Shown here in pieces: positions 9,218 to 18,084 of a stretch of DNA of 64,000 nucleotides. The notes beneath the pieces are model-generated. The model was not told the DNA's origin. It saw only the letters and a program-made list of their open reading frames with translations, and searched no databases. Positions within the stretch are counted from its first letter, which is position 1. Each line of letters begins with the position of its first letter. The stretch is taken from positions 1 through 64,000 of the forward strand of contig NZ_VRMJ01000028.1 of the NCBI RefSeq assembly GCF_009832745.1, written 5' to 3'. Origin of the DNA: Polaribacter septentrionalilitoris. GTDB lineage: Bacteria > Bacteroidota > Bacteroidia > Flavobacteriales > Flavobacteriaceae. Position numbers and translations under genes: made by a program.

Positions 9218-10846
9218 ATGATCGAAAAAACAAATACAAAATCTAATTCAAAACTATTTTCATCCGAAAGTAAATGGGAAGAATTAATAGAAGACAAAGA
9301 TTTTGTAAACGTTTTTTTATCAGATGTTTTAGAAGATTATATTATTAAGCAACGTTGGTATGGAGGAAAATCTAGCAAACTCAAATACATAGAACTAAGC
9401 GAATATTTCCGAATTCAACAAGGAGGAGAAGTTTATTTTGGATTGATTTTAGAAGTCGATTTTGTAGAGGCCTTCTATCATCATTACTTTTTACCAATAG
9501 CATTTATTTCCGATGAAAACTTTGCTAAAGAAAACAGAATTTTACCTATAAAACTAAAAAATCAAGAAGGTTTTATTATTGATGCAATGCATTTAGAAGC
9601 CTTTAGAAAAGTAGTTTATGAAAGAATAAGTTCTGCATTACCTATTGATAAAACTCCAGTTCAATATCATAAAACAGAAGGTTTTAATTTTCCAAAATAT
9701 GAATCATCAAGGTTCATGGGAGTTGAACAAAGCAACACATCAATTATTTACAATGATGCATTTATTTTAAAGTTTTTTAGAAGAATTTATGCAGATAAAA
9801 ATCCAGACTATGAAATGAGTCGTTTTTTATCAGATAAAAAAGATTTTAAAAATACTCCTCCGTATTTAGGGAGTATGAATATCATCGATTCTGAAAACAC
9901 TAACATTACTATTGGACTGATGCAAAAATTAGTTGCCAATAATGGTGATGCTTGGGAATACTTTTTAAAGGAGCTGAATGTTATTTATGCCTCAATAGAC
10001 AGTAAAAAAATAGATTTTAAAGAATTACCAGATATTGAAATTTTTAAAAGAAAAAAAATAGCTGAACTTCCTCCTCAAATTGTAGATTGGATTGGCTTAA
10101 ATTTTTTAAATAAAATTCAACTCTTAGCCAAAAGAACTGCAGAAATGCACATTGCTTTAGGCTCTGAATTCGAAGAAACTGCATTTACTCCTACTCGTTT
10201 TAATGGCGATTATACAGTTTGGTTAAAGAACAGGTTAACCTATCAATTTCAAAACAGATTAAATCTTACAGAAAATAATTTGCATAAATTAGAGGGCAAT
10301 TCTTTACAATTGGCTCAAGAATTTTTAGACAATAAAAATGAAATCAGAAAACGTCTAGTAAATTTTGATTGGACAAAATTAAAAGGAGAACGCATTAGAA
10401 TTCATGGCGATTATCATTTAGGACAAGTTTTAGTACAAGATGATGATTTCTGTATTTTAGATTTTGAAGGAGAACCAGAAAGCACCATTAGAGATCGTAA
10501 AGTAAAACAACCTCCTTTAAAAGATGTTGCTGGTTTATTTAGATCTTTTCATTATGCAATTTATTCTACAATTTTCAATAACCAAAAGAACTATTCTAAA
10601 TCTCAAGAAGAGCTTTTTGATTTTGGAGAATTATTATACAAATACATGGTTTCAGTATTTTTAGAAACCTACAGAGAAGTAACCCAACAAGAAAATTTAT
10701 CTATTGGTTACACAAACGAAAGAATATATTTACTAAAATATTGCTTATTAGAAAAAGCAATTTACGAGTTAGGCTATGAACTTAACTCAAGACCCAAATG
10801 GACAATTATTCCGCTAAAGGGTATTGCAAACATTTTGAACTCATAA
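9218..10846 (+). CDS. Maltokinase (Pep2/Mak-like)
   Basis: A 542-residue kinase of the aminoglycoside-phosphotransferase fold. Its C-terminal half has the catalytic Brenner motif IHGDYHLGQVL and the metal-binding CILDFEGEP, spaced as in maltokinases that phosphorylate maltose at C1 with ATP. The N-terminal KQRWYGGKS segment is typical of the family, which is often fused to trehalose synthase. Here it stands alone and no trehalose synthase gene lies in the window. Position between glgE and glgB supports a role in feeding maltose into glucan. Substrate is inferred from family and context. Confidence 0.9.
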   Translation: MIEKTNTKSNSKLFSSESKWEELIEDKDFVNVFLSDVLEDYIIKQRWYGGKSSKLKYIELSEYFRIQQGGEVYFGLILEVDFVEAFYHHYFLPIAFISDENFAKENRILPIKLKNQEGFIIDAMHLEAFRKVVYERISSALPIDKTPVQYHKTEGFNFPKYESSRFMGVEQSNTSIIYNDAFILKFFRRIYADKNPDYEMSRFLSDKKDFKNTPPYLGSMNIIDSENTNITIGLMQKLVANNGDAWEYFLKELNVIYASIDSKKIDFKELPDIEIFKRKKIAELPPQIVDWIGLNFLNKIQLLAKRTAEMHIALGSEFEETAFTPTRFNGDYTVWLKNRLTYQFQNRLNLTENNLHKLEGNSLQLAQEFLDNKNEIRKRLVNFDWTKLKGERIRIHGDYHLGQVLVQDDDFCILDFEGEPESTIRDRKVKQPPLKDVAGLFRSFHYAIYSTIFNNQKNYSKSQEELFDFGELLYKYMVSVFLETYREVTQQENLSIGYTNERIYLLKYCLLEKAIYELGYELNSRPKWTIIPLKGIANILNS

Positions 10847-10851
10847 AAATT

Positions 10852-12759
10852 ATGGCACAAACAAAAGTACACAGTCTTTTTTCAGAATTCGATATCAATC
10901 TTTTTCAAGCTGGTAAACATTATCGTCTTTACGAAAAATTTGGTTCTCATATTATTACTGTAGATGGTGAAGAAGGAACATATTTCTCAGTTTGGGCTCC
11001 AAGTGCAAAAATGGTTTCTGTAGTAGGAGATTTTAATTTTTGGTTAGAAGGAGAACACCAACTAAACGTTCGTTGGGACGGAAGTGGGATTTGGGAAGGA
11101 TTTATTCCTGGAGTTGGAAAAGGAGCAACTTATAAATACAAAATCCAAAGTGCTAATAACGATATAAGCACAGAAAAAGCAGATCCTTTTGCTAGAAGAT
11201 GTGAACATCCTCCAAGAACGGCATCAGAAGTTTGGGAAGATAATTACGAGTGGCAAGATAAAAAGTGGATGAAAAACAGAAAGAAAAACAACGCTTTAGA
11301 TGCGCCTTTTTCTGTGTATGAAGTTCATTTAGGCTCTTGGAAAAAACAAATTGAAGAAAACCGCTTTTTAAGCTACAGAGATTTAGCTGATGAATTGGTT
11401 GATTATGTTGATGATATGAATTTTACGCACGTAGAATTTATGCCGATTATGGAATATCCTTATGACCCAAGTTGGGGATATCAACTAACAGGATATTTTG
11501 CACCAACATCTCGTTTTGGATATCCAGATGAATTTAAATATTTAGTAGATAAGTTTCACGAAAAAGGAATTGGAGTCTTATTAGATTGGGTGCCTTCTCA
11601 CTTTCCCTCTGATGACCATGGCTTAGGATTCTTTGACGGATCTCACTTATATGAACATCCAGATAGAAGAAAAGGATACCACCAAGATTGGAAAAGTTTA
11701 ATTTTTAATTATGGTAGAAACGAAATAAAATCTTTCTTAATCAGTAATGCAATTTTTTGGTTAGACCAATATCATGCAGATGGTTTACGAGTTGATGCTG
11801 TAGCTTCAATGCTATTCTTAGATTACTCAAGAGAAGAAGGTCAATGGGAACCAAATGAATTTGGTGGAAGAGAAAATTTAGAAGCGATTAGTTTTATCAA
11901 AGAAATGAATGCTGCTGTTTATGAAAGTTTCCCTGATGTACAAACCATTGCAGAAGAATCTACTTCTTTCCCTAAAGTTTCTAGACCAATTTATGATGGA
12001 GGTTTAGGTTTTGGTATGAAATGGATGATGGGGTGGATGCACGATACTTTAGATTATTTTGAAAAAGAACCTATCTACAGAAAGCATCATCAAAATGATT
12101 TGACTTTTAGTTTAAATTATGCATTTACAGAAAATTTTATGTTGCCTTTATCTCATGATGAAGTTGTTTATGGTAAAAAGGCAATCGTAGATAAAATGCC
12201 TGGTGATGAGTGGCAGAAATTCGGGAATTTAAGATTATTATACAGCCTAATGTTCACTCATCCAGGAACAAAACTATTATTTCAAGGTGGTGAATTCGGA
12301 CAAACAAGCGAATGGAATTTCCAAGGAAGTTTAGATTGGCATCTTTTAGATTATGATGTTCATAAAGGGTCGCAAGCTTTAGTTAAAGACTTAAATAAAC
12401 TATACAAAAAAGAACCTGCTTTACATCAAAAGCAATTTTCACACGAAGGCTTTGAGTGGATTGACCATGGAGATCACCAAAATTCGGTGATGTCTTATAT
12501 TAGAAAAGGAGAAAATGAAAAAGATAATGTTATTGTTATTTTAAACTTAACTCCTGTTCCTAGAGAAAACTATAGAGTAGGCTTACCAAAAGCAGGAACT
12601 TTAAAAGAAGTTTTTAATAGTGATGCCAAAAAATACAATGGCACTAACAATTACAAAAACACCAAATTAACTTCAGATCAAAAAGAATGGAATGGTAGAG
12701 AAAATTCAGTAGAATTAACATTACCTCCATTAGGTATGATTGCTTACAAATACAAATAA
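10852..12759 (+). CDS. glgB: 1,4-alpha-glucan branching enzyme
   Basis: Introduces alpha-1,6 branches into linear glucan. I choose the ATG at 10852 (AQTKVHSLFSEFD...), five bases after the maltokinase stop, giving 635 residues; an upstream ATG at 10798 would overlap the kinase gene by 49 bases and add a non-family extension. Domains: an N-terminal CBM48 (about 40-130, YFSVWAPSAKMVSVVGDFN), the GH13 barrel with LDWVPSHF, ADGLRVDAVASM, containing the nucleophile, TIAEESTSFP, containing the acid/base Glu, and PLSHDEVVYGK, then a C-terminal all-beta domain. It ends the glg operon at the terminator just downstream. Confidence 0.95.
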   Translation: MAQTKVHSLFSEFDINLFQAGKHYRLYEKFGSHIITVDGEEGTYFSVWAPSAKMVSVVGDFNFWLEGEHQLNVRWDGSGIWEGFIPGVGKGATYKYKIQSANNDISTEKADPFARRCEHPPRTASEVWEDNYEWQDKKWMKNRKKNNALDAPFSVYEVHLGSWKKQIEENRFLSYRDLADELVDYVDDMNFTHVEFMPIMEYPYDPSWGYQLTGYFAPTSRFGYPDEFKYLVDKFHEKGIGVLLDWVPSHFPSDDHGLGFFDGSHLYEHPDRRKGYHQDWKSLIFNYGRNEIKSFLISNAIFWLDQYHADGLRVDAVASMLFLDYSREEGQWEPNEFGGRENLEAISFIKEMNAAVYESFPDVQTIAEESTSFPKVSRPIYDGGLGFGMKWMMGWMHDTLDYFEKEPIYRKHHQNDLTFSLNYAFTENFMLPLSHDEVVYGKKAIVDKMPGDEWQKFGNLRLLYSLMFTHPGTKLLFQGGEFGQTSEWNFQGSLDWHLLDYDVHKGSQALVKDLNKLYKKEPALHQKQFSHEGFEWIDHGDHQNSVMSYIRKGENEKDNVIVILNLTPVPRENYRVGLPKAGTLKEVFNSDAKKYNGTNNYKNTKLTSDQKEWNGRENSVELTLPPLGMIAYKYK

Positions 12760-12768
12760 ACTTACATC

Positions 12769-12828
12769 AAGCCTTCTTTTTTTTATTTTTACTATGAAAA
12801 TAACAAAAAAGAAGGCCTTTTTTTTTAC
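12769..12828 (+). terminator. Intrinsic terminator after glgB
   Basis: GCCTTCTTTTTT (from 12771) pairs with AAAAAAGAAGGC (ending 12816) across a loop of about 22 bases, followed by a run of nine T. It separates the glg operon from the GH31 gene. Confidence 0.85.
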
Positions 12829-13024
12829 ACTTAACAAAATATGTAATCTATTTTAAGACTTTAAAAAATCTTACAAAACATTTTTCAATTCCCTAATTTT
12901 TAAATAAATAAGCAATATTTTTGAAGTTAATTAAGACGAATAATATGTCGTAAAAAAAAGAGGTAAAAGTTTACTTTTTAATAAAGATTTACGATTTTTA
13001 CAAGTCACATAAACAACCAAATCA

Positions 13025-15430
13025 ATGATTGTTAATACAGAATTAGAACAAAAAGGAAATTTATTTCCATCAGAAATTGTCGATTACAGAAAAGATGTAG
13101 ATACACTTTTCTTTACCACAAAAAATAATGTTGTTTTACAACTTACTGTAGTAAGAGACAGTGTTATAAGATTTAGATATGCTACCACTGGGAAATTTGA
13201 AAACGATTTTTCTTATGGTGTAACCATTCATGCTTCCAGAGGTTATAACTTCTTAGAAGTTTCAGAAGATAAAACAAACTACATTGTTACTACATCAAAA
13301 TTAATTTGTAAAGTTGAAAAAGCAAGTTTACAAGTTAGTTTATATGATGCCAAAGATAATGTCTTAATAAACCAAGATGAGATTGGGTTTCATTGGGAAG
13401 AAAGTTACGAATATGGTGGTGATATTGTAAAAATGAGTAAAGTTTCTCAAAAAGCAGAGAGCTATTACGGTTTAGGAGATAAGCCTGTTGATGTCAACTT
13501 AAAAGGAAAACGTTTTGAAAACTGGGTAACAGATTCTTACGCTTTTGGCAAAAATACAGATCCAATTTATAAGGCCATTCCTTTTTATACTTCTATCCAC
13601 AACAACAAATCTTATGGTATTTTCTTTGACAATACGTTTAAGACTCATTTTGATTTTGCACAAGAAAGAAGAAATGTAACTAGTTTCTGGGCACAAGGTG
13701 GTGAAATGAATTACTACTTTATTTACGGACCACAAATGAGCGATGTTGTTGCCAACTACACAGATTTAACGGGTAAACCACATGCACTTCCTCCTTTATG
13801 GGCGTTAGGATTTCATCAATGTAAATGGAGTTATTACCCAGAAAGCAATGTAAAAGAAGTTACAAAAACATTTAGAGATTTACAAATCCCTTGTGATGCT
13901 ATCTATTTAGATATCGATTATATGGATGGTTTCCGTTGTTTTACCTGGGATAAAAATTATTTCCCAGATCCGAAAAGAATGGTGAAAGAACTAGAAGATG
14001 ATGGCTTTAAAACCGTTGTTATTATAGATCCAGGAATTAAAATCGATTTAGAATACGATGTCTTTAAAGAAGCCTTAGACAAAGATTACTTCTGTAAACG
14101 CGCAGATGGTCCTTATATGAAAGGTAAAGTTTGGCCTGGAGAATGTTATTTTCCAGATTACACAAAACCAGAAGTTAGAGAGTGGTGGTCTGGTTTATTC
14201 CAAGAATTAATAGAAGATATTGGTGTAAAAGGTGTTTGGAATGATATGAATGAACCTGCAGTAATGGATGTTCCTAATAAATCTTTTCCAGATGATGTTC
14301 GTCATAATTATGATGGTAACCATTGTTCACATAGAAAAGCACATAACGTTTATGGAATGCAAATGGCACGTGCAACATACCATGGATTAAAAAAATATTC
14401 GTATCCAAAACGTCCTTTTGTAATTACTAGAGCTGCGTATTCAGGTACGCAAAGATATACCTCTACTTGGATGGGAGACAATGTTGCAACTTGGGAACAT
14501 TTAGCAATAGCCAACAACCAAGCACAAAGAATGGCAATGTCTGGTTTCTCTTTTGCTGGATCAGATATTGGAGGTTTTGCAGAGCAACCACAAGGAGAGT
14601 TATTTGCGAGATGGATTCAATTAGGGATTTTTCATGTTTTCTGTAGAGTACACTCTTCAGGTGATCACGGAGATCAAGAACCTTGGGTTTTTGGTGACGA
14701 AATTACTGATATTGTAAGAAAATTCGTTGAACTTAGATATCAATTGTTGCCGTATTTATATACTGCTTTTTGGAATCACATCAAAAATGCAACACCAATT
14801 TTAAAATCCTTGGTATTATTTGACCAAGAAGACCAACAAACACACTATAGAAGTGATGAATTTGTATATGGAGAACATATTTTAGTTTGTCCAATACAAG
14901 AACCAAATGCTAAAGGTAGAAGAATGTACATACCTAGAGGAAAATGGTATAACTTCTGGACAAATGAATTAATAGAAGGTGGAAAAGAGACTTGGGTTGA
15001 TGCAGATTTAGACAGCATGCCAATCTTTATCAAAGAAGGAGCTGTAATACCAAAGTATCCCGTACAACAATATGTTGGTGAAAAAGATTTTGATGAAATT
15101 ACTTTAGAAGTTTATTACAAAAAAGGTAAAGAAAAATCTCAACTTTATGATGATGCACATGATGGATATGATTACAAAAAAGGAAGATATAGTTTACGTA
15201 CTTTTAAGGTAACAGGAAAAAAGAATGAATTTATCTTACAACAACATAAAGAAGGTACTTATAATGCTAGTTATACAAAGTTTAATGTAGTTTTACATAA
15301 CTTGCCTTTTACCATTACTTCCGTACAAATTGATAATGTAGAAATCTCTATCGATAGTTCAGAAAATTTTGGAACACAAACTATTATACTAGACAAAGAG
15401 TTCACAGAACTTCATTTATTAGGAGAATAA
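13025..15430 (+). CDS. GH31 alpha-glucosidase
   Basis: Releases glucose from the non-reducing ends of alpha-glucosides. 801 residues without a signal peptide, so probably cytoplasmic and acting on stored glucan or imported maltodextrins. An N-terminal galactose-mutarotase-like sandwich is followed by the GH31 barrel: ALGFHQCKWSYYPE, LDIDYMDGFRCFTWD, WNDMNEPAVMD, containing the nucleophile Asp, TSTWMGDNVATWEHL, with the acid/base Asp, and FAGSDIGGF. A C-terminal beta domain (about 670-801) resembles DUF5110. It follows the glg operon after a 265-base gap in which I see no clear promoter, only AT-rich sequence. Confidence 0.94.
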   Translation: MIVNTELEQKGNLFPSEIVDYRKDVDTLFFTTKNNVVLQLTVVRDSVIRFRYATTGKFENDFSYGVTIHASRGYNFLEVSEDKTNYIVTTSKLICKVEKASLQVSLYDAKDNVLINQDEIGFHWEESYEYGGDIVKMSKVSQKAESYYGLGDKPVDVNLKGKRFENWVTDSYAFGKNTDPIYKAIPFYTSIHNNKSYGIFFDNTFKTHFDFAQERRNVTSFWAQGGEMNYYFIYGPQMSDVVANYTDLTGKPHALPPLWALGFHQCKWSYYPESNVKEVTKTFRDLQIPCDAIYLDIDYMDGFRCFTWDKNYFPDPKRMVKELEDDGFKTVVIIDPGIKIDLEYDVFKEALDKDYFCKRADGPYMKGKVWPGECYFPDYTKPEVREWWSGLFQELIEDIGVKGVWNDMNEPAVMDVPNKSFPDDVRHNYDGNHCSHRKAHNVYGMQMARATYHGLKKYSYPKRPFVITRAAYSGTQRYTSTWMGDNVATWEHLAIANNQAQRMAMSGFSFAGSDIGGFAEQPQGELFARWIQLGIFHVFCRVHSSGDHGDQEPWVFGDEITDIVRKFVELRYQLLPYLYTAFWNHIKNATPILKSLVLFDQEDQQTHYRSDEFVYGEHILVCPIQEPNAKGRRMYIPRGKWYNFWTNELIEGGKETWVDADLDSMPIFIKEGAVIPKYPVQQYVGEKDFDEITLEVYYKKGKEKSQLYDDAHDGYDYKKGRYSLRTFKVTGKKNEFILQQHKEGTYNASYTKFNVVLHNLPFTITSVQIDNVEISIDSSENFGTQTIILDKEFTELHLLGE

Positions 15431-15439
15431 ATTAAAAAT

Positions 15440-15502
15440 CTCACCGTTTTCAGTGAGTTCTCTCACCGAAAACAGTGAGGTAAAAAAAACCCCATAAATG
15501 GG
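15440..15502 (+). promoter_or_regulatory. Tandem operator dyads upstream of small-RNA cassette 1
   Basis: Two 18-bp dyads of the form CTCAC-N8-GTGAG lie at 15440-15457 (CTCACCGTTTTCAGTGAG) and 15462-15479 (CTCACCGAAAACAGTGAG), start to start exactly 22 bp. A further palindrome CCCATAAATGGG (15491-15502) abuts the -33 box. The same arrangement recurs at 15669-15730. Two sites two helical turns apart upstream of a promoter suggest a dimeric transcription factor binding on one DNA face; the factor is unknown. Confidence 0.7.
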
Positions 15503-15504
15503 TA

Positions 15505-15535
15505 TTGCACGGGTGTTTTTACTGCTATATATTTG
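15505..15535 (+). promoter_or_regulatory. Promoter of small-RNA cassette 1
   Basis: TTG (15505-15507), 20 bases, TATATTTG (15528-15535): a complete Bacteroidota promoter. Transcription should start near 15542. Confidence 0.82.
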
Positions 15536-15541
15536 TAGTAT

Positions 15542-15648
15542 AAGTAATCTATCCCCAGCATTATTTAATGTTAATTAAGATTTCTTAAATATTTGTTTAA
15601 CACAAAAAGCGATTAACAGGTCCCCTAAACTTTAATCGCTTTTTTTTT
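15542..15648 (+). ncRNA. Candidate small RNA 1 (about 107 nt)
   Basis: The segment between a full promoter and a strong terminator has no credible reading frame. The terminator stem is AGCGATTAA (15608-15616) with TTAATCGCT (15632-15640) and nine T; its loop holds the bases GGTCCCCTAAAC. A second C run (ATCCCC) lies near the 5' end. The 3' half from CTTAAATATTTGTTT onward is nearly identical to the next cassette, while the 5' half has diverged. Possibly a trans-acting RNA that pairs through its C-rich loops; this is inference. Confidence 0.7.
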
Positions 15649-15668
15649 GTGCATAAATGTTAAGGCTT

Positions 15669-15730
15669 CTCACTGAAAACGGTGAGTTTTCTCACTGTTT
15701 TCAGTGAGGCAAAAAAACCCCATAAATGGG
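15669..15730 (+). promoter_or_regulatory. Tandem operator dyads upstream of small-RNA cassette 2
   Basis: CTCACTGAAAACGGTGAG (15669-15686) and CTCACTGTTTTCAGTGAG (15691-15708), again 22 bp start to start, then CCCATAAATGGG (15719-15730) next to the -33 box. Spacing to the promoter matches cassette 1 within one base. Confidence 0.7.
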
Positions 15731-15732
15731 TA

Positions 15733-15763
15733 TTGTAGGATACTTAATATCAATATATATTTG
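15733..15763 (+). promoter_or_regulatory. Promoter of small-RNA cassette 2
   Basis: TTG (15733-15735), 20 bases, TATATTTG (15756-15763); same boxes and spacing as the first cassette although the spacer sequence differs. Start expected near 15770. Confidence 0.82.
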
Positions 15764-15769
15764 AAGTGT

Positions 15770-15868
15770 TATTCTTATCCCCAAATAAGAAATAGTATTT
15801 AAAGTTACTTAAATATTTGTTTGACAAAAAGCGATTAAAAGGTCCCCTAAACTTTAGTCGCTTTTTTT
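15770..15868 (+). ncRNA. Candidate small RNA 2 (about 99 nt)
   Basis: A second copy of the cassette. A 5' hairpin TTCTTAT (15772-15778) / ATAAGAA (15785-15791) places CCCCAA in its loop. The terminator stem AGCGATTAA (15830-15838) / TTAGTCGCT (15854-15862) differs from copy 1 by one base that keeps pairing as a G-U wobble, which supports selection on the RNA structure. The loop again contains GGTCCCCTAAAC. No protein gene lies in 15431-15944. Confidence 0.7.
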
Positions 15869-15888
15869 ATGATTTAAAATGATTGCAA

Positions 15889-15929
15889 AAAAAAGCTCAA
15901 AATGTAAATTTACATTTTGAGCTTTTTTT
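15889..15929. terminator. Bidirectional terminator between the small RNAs and prfA
   Basis: A perfect palindrome with arms AAAGCTCAAAATGTAAA and TTTACATTTTGAGCTTT, centred between 15908 and 15909, flanked by A on one side and T on the other. It can end prfA transcription on the minus strand and any read-through from the left. Confidence 0.85.
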
Positions 15930-15944
15930 GTTTTTTTAAGTAGC

Positions 15945-17021
15945 TTAAAATCCGTCTCCTAATTCTTTAAGTTTTTCGGTGTTTTCAGCCAACATTAATT
16001 CGTCTATTATCTTTTGTATGTCACCATTTACAATATTAGATAAATCATATAATGTTAAATTAATTCTATGATCTGTTACACGACCCTGAGGATAATTATA
16101 GGTTCTAATTTTGGCACTTCTATCACCAGAAGTTACCATAGATCCACGTTTAGCAGCATCTTCTGCTTGCTTTTTTGCCAATTCTAAATCATATAAACGA
16201 GAACGCAATACCTTAAAGGCTTTCTCTTTGTTTTTATGTTGTGATTTTTGATCTTGACATTGCGCTACCAAACCTGTAGGAATGTGTGTTAAACGAACTG
16301 CAGAATACGTAGTATTTACAGACTGACCTCCAGGACCTGAAGAACAGAAAAAATCTATTCTTACATCTTTTGGGTTGATTTCTACATCAAACTCTTCTGC
16401 CTCTGGAAAAACCATACAGGTTGCTGCAGAAGTATGTACACGTCCCTGTGTTTCTGTTTGTGGAACACGTTGTACACGATGTACACCTGCTTCGAATTTT
16501 AAAGTTCCATAAACATCATTTCCTGAAACCTCAAATTGAATTTCTTTAAAACCTCCATTAGTTCCTTCAGAATAATCTACTGTAGATACTTTCCAACCTC
16601 TACCCTCACAATATTTAGTATACATTCTAAATAAATCACCAGCAAAAATACTTGCTTCATCACCTCCTGTACCAGCACGTAATTCAACAACTGCATTTTT
16701 TGAATCTTCTGGATCTTTAGGTATCAATAGAAATTTAATTTCTTCTTCTATTTCTGGAATTCTGGTAGTTGCTTCATCCATTTCCATCTTTGCCATTTCT
16801 ACCATTTCTGCATCAGAACCATCAGCTATTATTTCTTTGGCTTCTTCTATATTGTTTAATAAAGATTCGTATTCTTTACCTTTCTTAACAACATCACCTA
16901 AGTCTTTGTATTCTTTACTCAATTGCGCATAACGTTTCTGATCCATGATAATTTCTGGTTGAATAATCAAATCAGAAACCTCATCATAACGCTGTTTTAC
17001 AATCCTTAATTTATCTAACAT
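15945..17021 (-). CDS. prfA: Peptide chain release factor 1
   Basis: Ends translation at UAA and UAG. 358 residues, normal RF1 length. The GGQ loop appears as [17 protein letters not shown] near residue 230; the codon-recognition tripeptide at the PxT position reads PQT in [15 protein letters not shown], which identifies RF1 rather than RF2. The N-terminal part is the helical domain expected for the family. It is transcribed divergently from the small lipoprotein gene to its right. Confidence 0.97.
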   Translation of the reverse strand: MLDKLRIVKQRYDEVSDLIIQPEIIMDQKRYAQLSKEYKDLGDVVKKGKEYESLLNNIEEAKEIIADGSDAEMVEMAKMEMDEATTRIPEIEEEIKFLLIPKDPEDSKNAVVELRAGTGGDEASIFAGDLFRMYTKYCEGRGWKVSTVDYSEGTNGGFKEIQFEVSGNDVYGTLKFEAGVHRVQRVPQTETQGRVHTSAATCMVFPEAEEFDVEINPKDVRIDFFCSSGPGGQSVNTTYSAVRLTHIPTGLVAQCQDQKSQHKNKEKAFKVLRSRLYDLELAKKQAEDAAKRGSMVTSGDRSAKIRTYNYPQGRVTDHRINLTLYDLSNIVNGDIQKIIDELMLAENTEKLKELGDGF

Positions 17022-17040
17022 TTATAACTCTTTTCTTGGA

Positions 17041-17072
17041 TTGCGAATTTACAATTTTTATACCTATATTTA
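17041..17072 (+). promoter_or_regulatory. Promoter of the small lipoprotein gene
   Basis: TTG (17041-17043), 21 bases, TATATTTA (17065-17072), seven of eight matches to the -7 consensus. It lies in the short divergent gap with prfA and excludes a longer reading frame starting at 17036. Confidence 0.6.
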
Positions 17073-17092
17073 AGACAACCAAACTACTTTTT

Positions 17093-17527
17093 ATGAAATC
17101 TCTTCTGATTATGTGTTGTTTATTATCCATATTTTCTTGTAAAAACTACACCAAGAAATCACAAAAACCTAACTTTTTAATTGGTGATTGGATAAGAACC
17201 AACAATAAAAAAGAAAGTAGTACATATGAGTTTTGGAAAAAAGATTTTATAGGATTAGGTTTTACTTTGAAAAGTAAAGACACAACTTTTAAAGAAATTT
17301 TAAGCATTGTTGAAGTAAATGACACTTTATTTCTAAAAGTAGAAGGTGTAAATGAAAATCCTACCTTTTTTAAATTCACTTCTCAAACAGATACTTCTTT
17401 TGTTTGTGAAAATTCAAAAAATGAATTCCCAAAAAAGATAACATACTACACCGAAAATAAATTCTTAAAAGCTGAAGTTTCTTCTGATGATTATAAGATT
17501 AATTTTGTTTTTAAAAAAATTAAATAA
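17093..17527 (+). CDS. Small lipoprotein, function unknown
   Basis: 144 residues from the ATG at 17093. The N-terminus KSLLIMCCLLSIFSCKN is a lipoprotein signal with the lipid-bearing Cys in SIFSC. The rest (LIGDWIRTNNKKES... to the end) is polar with alternating hydrophobic residues, as in a small beta-barrel of the lipocalin-like kind; the GDWIR opening is suggestive but no family can be named with certainty. It ends one base before the convergent peroxiredoxin-like gene, with no obvious terminator between them. Confidence 0.75.
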   Translation: MKSLLIMCCLLSIFSCKNYTKKSQKPNFLIGDWIRTNNKKESSTYEFWKKDFIGLGFTLKSKDTTFKEILSIVEVNDTLFLKVEGVNENPTFFKFTSQTDTSFVCENSKNEFPKKITYYTENKFLKAEVSSDDYKINFVFKKIK

Positions 17528-18082
17528 TTATTTCCATTTAATACCACAACCTACACTAGGTTTTTGGTTTTCTATAGGAGTTTTAATCTCTAAGAGAGTA
17601 TCTAATGCGTTTCGCATATCAGTTCCTGTAACTGTCTTTCCATTTCCTGGTCTAGAATCATCTAGTTGACCATGATAAACAGATTGTAAATCCCCATCAA
17701 AAACATAAAAATCTGGTGTACAAGCTGCATCATAAGCTTTAGCTACTTCTTGAGTTTCATCATACAAATACGGAAAAGGATATTGAAGATCTTCTGCCAA
17801 TTTCTTCATTAAATGTGGAGCATCTTGAGGATAATTCTCAACATCATTTGAACTAATAGCGATAAAATTTATTCCTTTAGGTTGATACTCATTTCCTAAT
17901 TTTACCAATTGCTCATTTACATGAATTACAAACGGACAATGATTGCAAATAAACATGATCACTGTTCCTTTTTCTCCTTTTAATTCTGATAAAGAATAAT
18001 GTTTATCATCAATTGTGTTGATTAAAGTAAAGTTAGGAGCCTTTGTTCCAATTTCAAATTTGTTTGATTCTGTTCTTGCCAT
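17528..18082 (-). CDS. Thioredoxin-fold peroxiredoxin-like protein
   Basis: 184 residues of the AhpC/TSA-like thioredoxin superfamily. After KAPNFTLINT it has the active-site stretch MFICNHCPFVIHVNEQL, a C-x-x-C pair, and a cis-Pro segment AACTPDFYVFD. Such proteins without signal peptide are cytoplasmic thiol peroxidases or reductases; the exact substrate is not known. Only two bases separate it from the flavoprotein gene upstream, so they are one transcript. Confidence 0.88.
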   Translation of the reverse strand: MARTESNKFEIGTKAPNFTLINTIDDKHYSLSELKGEKGTVIMFICNHCPFVIHVNEQLVKLGNEYQPKGINFIAISSNDVENYPQDAPHLMKKLAEDLQYPFPYLYDETQEVAKAYDAACTPDFYVFDGDLQSVYHGQLDDSRPGNGKTVTGTDMRNALDTLLEIKTPIENQKPSVGCGIKWK

Positions 18083-18084
18083 AA

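Noticed and set aside
10798..10851. Earlier ATG for glgB
   Set aside because: It would overlap the maltokinase gene and add 18 residues not typical of the family; the ATG at 10852 fits better.
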